Source: Choanephora cucurbitarum (taxonomy: Eukaryota; Mucoromycota; Mucoromycetes; Mucorales; Choanephoraceae). Taken from it: 30,598 nucleotides of DNA. Shown piece after piece: positions 28,697 to 30,598 of this stretch. The stretch is from positions 1-30,598 of the forward strand of contig JAIWNI010000183.1 in NCBI GenBank assembly GCA_025331435.1. Direction: 5' to 3'. The number at the start of each line of letters is the position of its first letter. The first letter of the stretch is position 1. The translations under genes were made by a program, and so were the position numbers. Below the pieces are notes generated by a model. That model saw only the letters and a program-made list of their open reading frames with translations, did not search any database and was not told the origin of the DNA.

Positions 28697-30598
28697 TATC
28701 CAAACGTGTTTAGAAGAGAAATAAAATGAAGCGAATTGTTTCTCTTTTTGTTTGAAATTTAAGTAGGACAAAAATCAAGCTTCATTTGTTTCATGTTTGG
28801 TAGCTTTTTTTTTTCTTCTTTCTTATCGCTTCGACATCAACTCTGATATTGTTACGACAGCTTGTTGATGCCAAATTATTGGCAGATAAAGTTTTTTTGG
28901 TGAAATATTGAAGCATTTAATTGACAACAAGCAACAAAGCCTTAAGGCAAACAAAGTTTAAGTTAGACTTTAATTGTTCTGCAAAACAAACACTACCAAA
29001 CAGCTTTACTACTCATTGATCACATAATTCGATATTTGATCTTCCACTTTTTCTTACACCAATAGCAGTATTTCTTTAATTTCTTGTGTCATGCTGTTTT
29101 CCCTGGTCAAGCCTAGTTACATTGTTAGCTTTTATAAGTTAGAAGAAAAGAGATAAACCTAGTCAGCTATCAAGAGGCATCAAGTACAGTCTCAAACAAA
29201 CACAAATTTATCGAGAATTGGCTGTAATTCTTCCTCTACGGAACACTTGCAGTTTTGTTTTTTGTTTTATGCAAACCGTGATGTTTACGATTTGTTGATC
29301 AATGGTTTGATGATTAAAAACAATGAGAAAATGTATATCAAGCAGAGGCAACATTCTTGTACTTCTTCTTAGTATTAATTTATCTCACGTTTCTATCAAA
29401 CCTAATTGATGTTGAAGTCTAACATGGTTTCTTTAAAATAGTATATAAACTCTTTAAATCTTTCTTACTCAACAAACTTAACTATTATCTCTCTTATTTA
29501 CTTTACACTTGGTTGTAGTTTGACACATATTCACTACCTAAATCCACTTATTTGATTAGTTCCCTTGATGCTTATTACAGATCATTGTATTCTCTTATTA
29601 CATCTCTTTGTATCTCTTTACATTACTTTATTCTTTCTATCTTACTTTACTTTACGGTTCGTTATCTAAACAACGTGGTGCTCATTACATACAACCTTGC
29701 TGCCTGATTGCTCCGTTATATCTGTGATATTTGCAGGCTCAGATAAATTCAATGAGAGGGAACTCGAAACTTTTATTAAAAAGAAAGAGAGGGAACTAAT
29801 TCTACTGCACGTTCATGTTGTGTTAATATACTATTTCTATCTCGGTTTCAATCAATCACTCCGTTACAATTTTATCTGTATGAGCAGTTTTCCTACTGGG
29901 ATGACTGGTCACCTTTATAAAAAGATGTCTGTAGCCAGATTTCATCCTCCGCCTTGAATAAGGTGGAGATATATTTTCAACTAGGTTTATATCTTGATGA
30001 GAAGCTGTTTATGCTCTATCACGATATGTGTTTTGTCTTGGAAAGTATCTGAATATATCAGGCTTAACTGTTTCATACTTGTTCACTTGTTTCGTTGGAT
30101 GTTAGATCAGTTTAAATAGTGTGATAATGATAGATAAGCCCTTTGTGTATATGTCTCAGAACTATCTTTATCCAAGTAATGATTTAGTCTTTTCTGATAG
30201 TGAAATCTCTAGAATCATTGCTTGTATTGTTAGATGCTGCTACCTTGATTTTATGAGGCCTATGCAACCATCCTGTTGTAATAATGTACCATGTCATATA
30301 ACTATTTTCAGTATTGAAGAAAAAGGAGAATCCATGAATATAAGTCTGATCATGCTTTCAATGTGTTAGCTACGAACATTGAATGCCTTATATATCACTT
30401 CATCGCTTTTTAGCCAGCACTTGCTATATGCTTAATTTCGGTCTTCCCTTTGGTAACATTTAGTGTAATTTTAGGTTTCCAACTTTATGAACATTGTTTG
30501 GTTTATTGTTATTTTGACATTATCTGTCAAAATAACATTTATCTTTTCTTGAGATGATTAATTGAATTTCCGAATTTTATATTTTCTTGTTTGAATGC
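28697..30598. other. Terminal 1.9 kb without a convincing gene
   Basis: The EME1 promoter (T/C-rich near 28800-28830) leads into AT-rich sequence. A good TATA-like word GTATATAAA lies at 29441, followed by a pyrimidine-rich, CTTTAC-repeating tract to 29660. A TGTTTA...TAAACA pair (29282 and 29667-29672) could bound an LTR-like unit. A perfect 13-bp hairpin lies at 30507-30537. Open frames at 29697-29957 and 30121-30369 have no recognisable domain and no splice partners and are judged chance. Confidence 0.45.
30507..30537. repeat. Perfect 13-bp inverted repeat
   Basis: TGTTATTTTGACA (30507-30519), 5-nt loop, TGTCAAAATAACA (30525-30537). All 13 pairs match. In non-coding sequence near the window edge; could be a regulator site or the end of a palindromic element. 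Confidence 0.7.

Noticed and set aside
30121..30369. Plus-strand 82-codon ORF at the right edge
   Set aside because: No domain, unusual Cys/Met/Ile content and no supporting exons; treated as chance.

Overview
The window is nuclear DNA of a filamentous fungus, most likely an early-diverging Mucoromycota/Mucorales species. It is AT-rich. Its genes carry many short GT..AG introns (about 40-80 nt). The single-copy eukaryotic genes have fungal-type architecture (PEX5, EME1, IMP4, eIF3h). The transposon content (a zinc-knuckle Helitron, a FAR1-like zinc-finger gene) and one multi-exon gene of unknown family would fit Mucorales. No bacterial, organellar or CRISPR features were seen. Exon structures were rebuilt by hand from reading-frame continuity and splice signals, and every spliced gene listed closes in frame.

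Left part (1-6.8 kb) is compact gene space. It holds a 3'-truncated Atg38/NRBF2-like autophagy gene (minus), divergent from eIF3h (plus), then a four-finger C2H2 protein (plus), a mitochondrial-looking peroxiredoxin-5 lacking the resolving cysteine (plus), and a tiny SERF/4F5 gene (minus). A 51-bp inverted repeat, whose arms differ only at synonymous sites of a 17-residue peptide, follows at 6.9-7.1 kb.

Centre (7.1-18.6 kb) is accessory and transposon-rich. It has decayed ORF fragments, a relic of a Helitron helicase C-terminus (8.9 kb), a one-exon FAR1/GCM1-type zinc-finger gene (9.1-10.1 kb), a GC-rich nested-hairpin block (10.32-10.57 kb), and a nearly complete but broken autonomous Helitron on the minus strand (10.7-15.5 kb: zinc knuckles, HUH Rep, PIF1-like helicase, with four lesions). 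An 89-bp GC-rich direct repeat pair lies just upstream of it (15.8-16.0 kb), and a six-exon unknown gene (17.1-18.6 kb) follows.

Right part (21.1-28.7 kb) is again compact core gene space. It holds IMP4 (18S rRNA processing), an HSD17B10-like short-chain dehydrogenase, a previously easily missed two-exon 55-codon gene with a signal peptide, PEX5 (peroxisomal PTS1 receptor), and EME1 (Holliday-junction/flap nuclease partner of MUS81). PEX5 and EME1 are tail-to-tail with 51 bp between stops. The last 1.9 kb has no convincing gene.

The housekeeping genes do not form one pathway. They are ordinary neighbours in a gene-dense eukaryotic chromosome. The unusual material is concentrated around the Helitron (hairpin block, direct repeats, second helicase relic, FAR1-type gene) and in the 51-bp coding inverted repeat.
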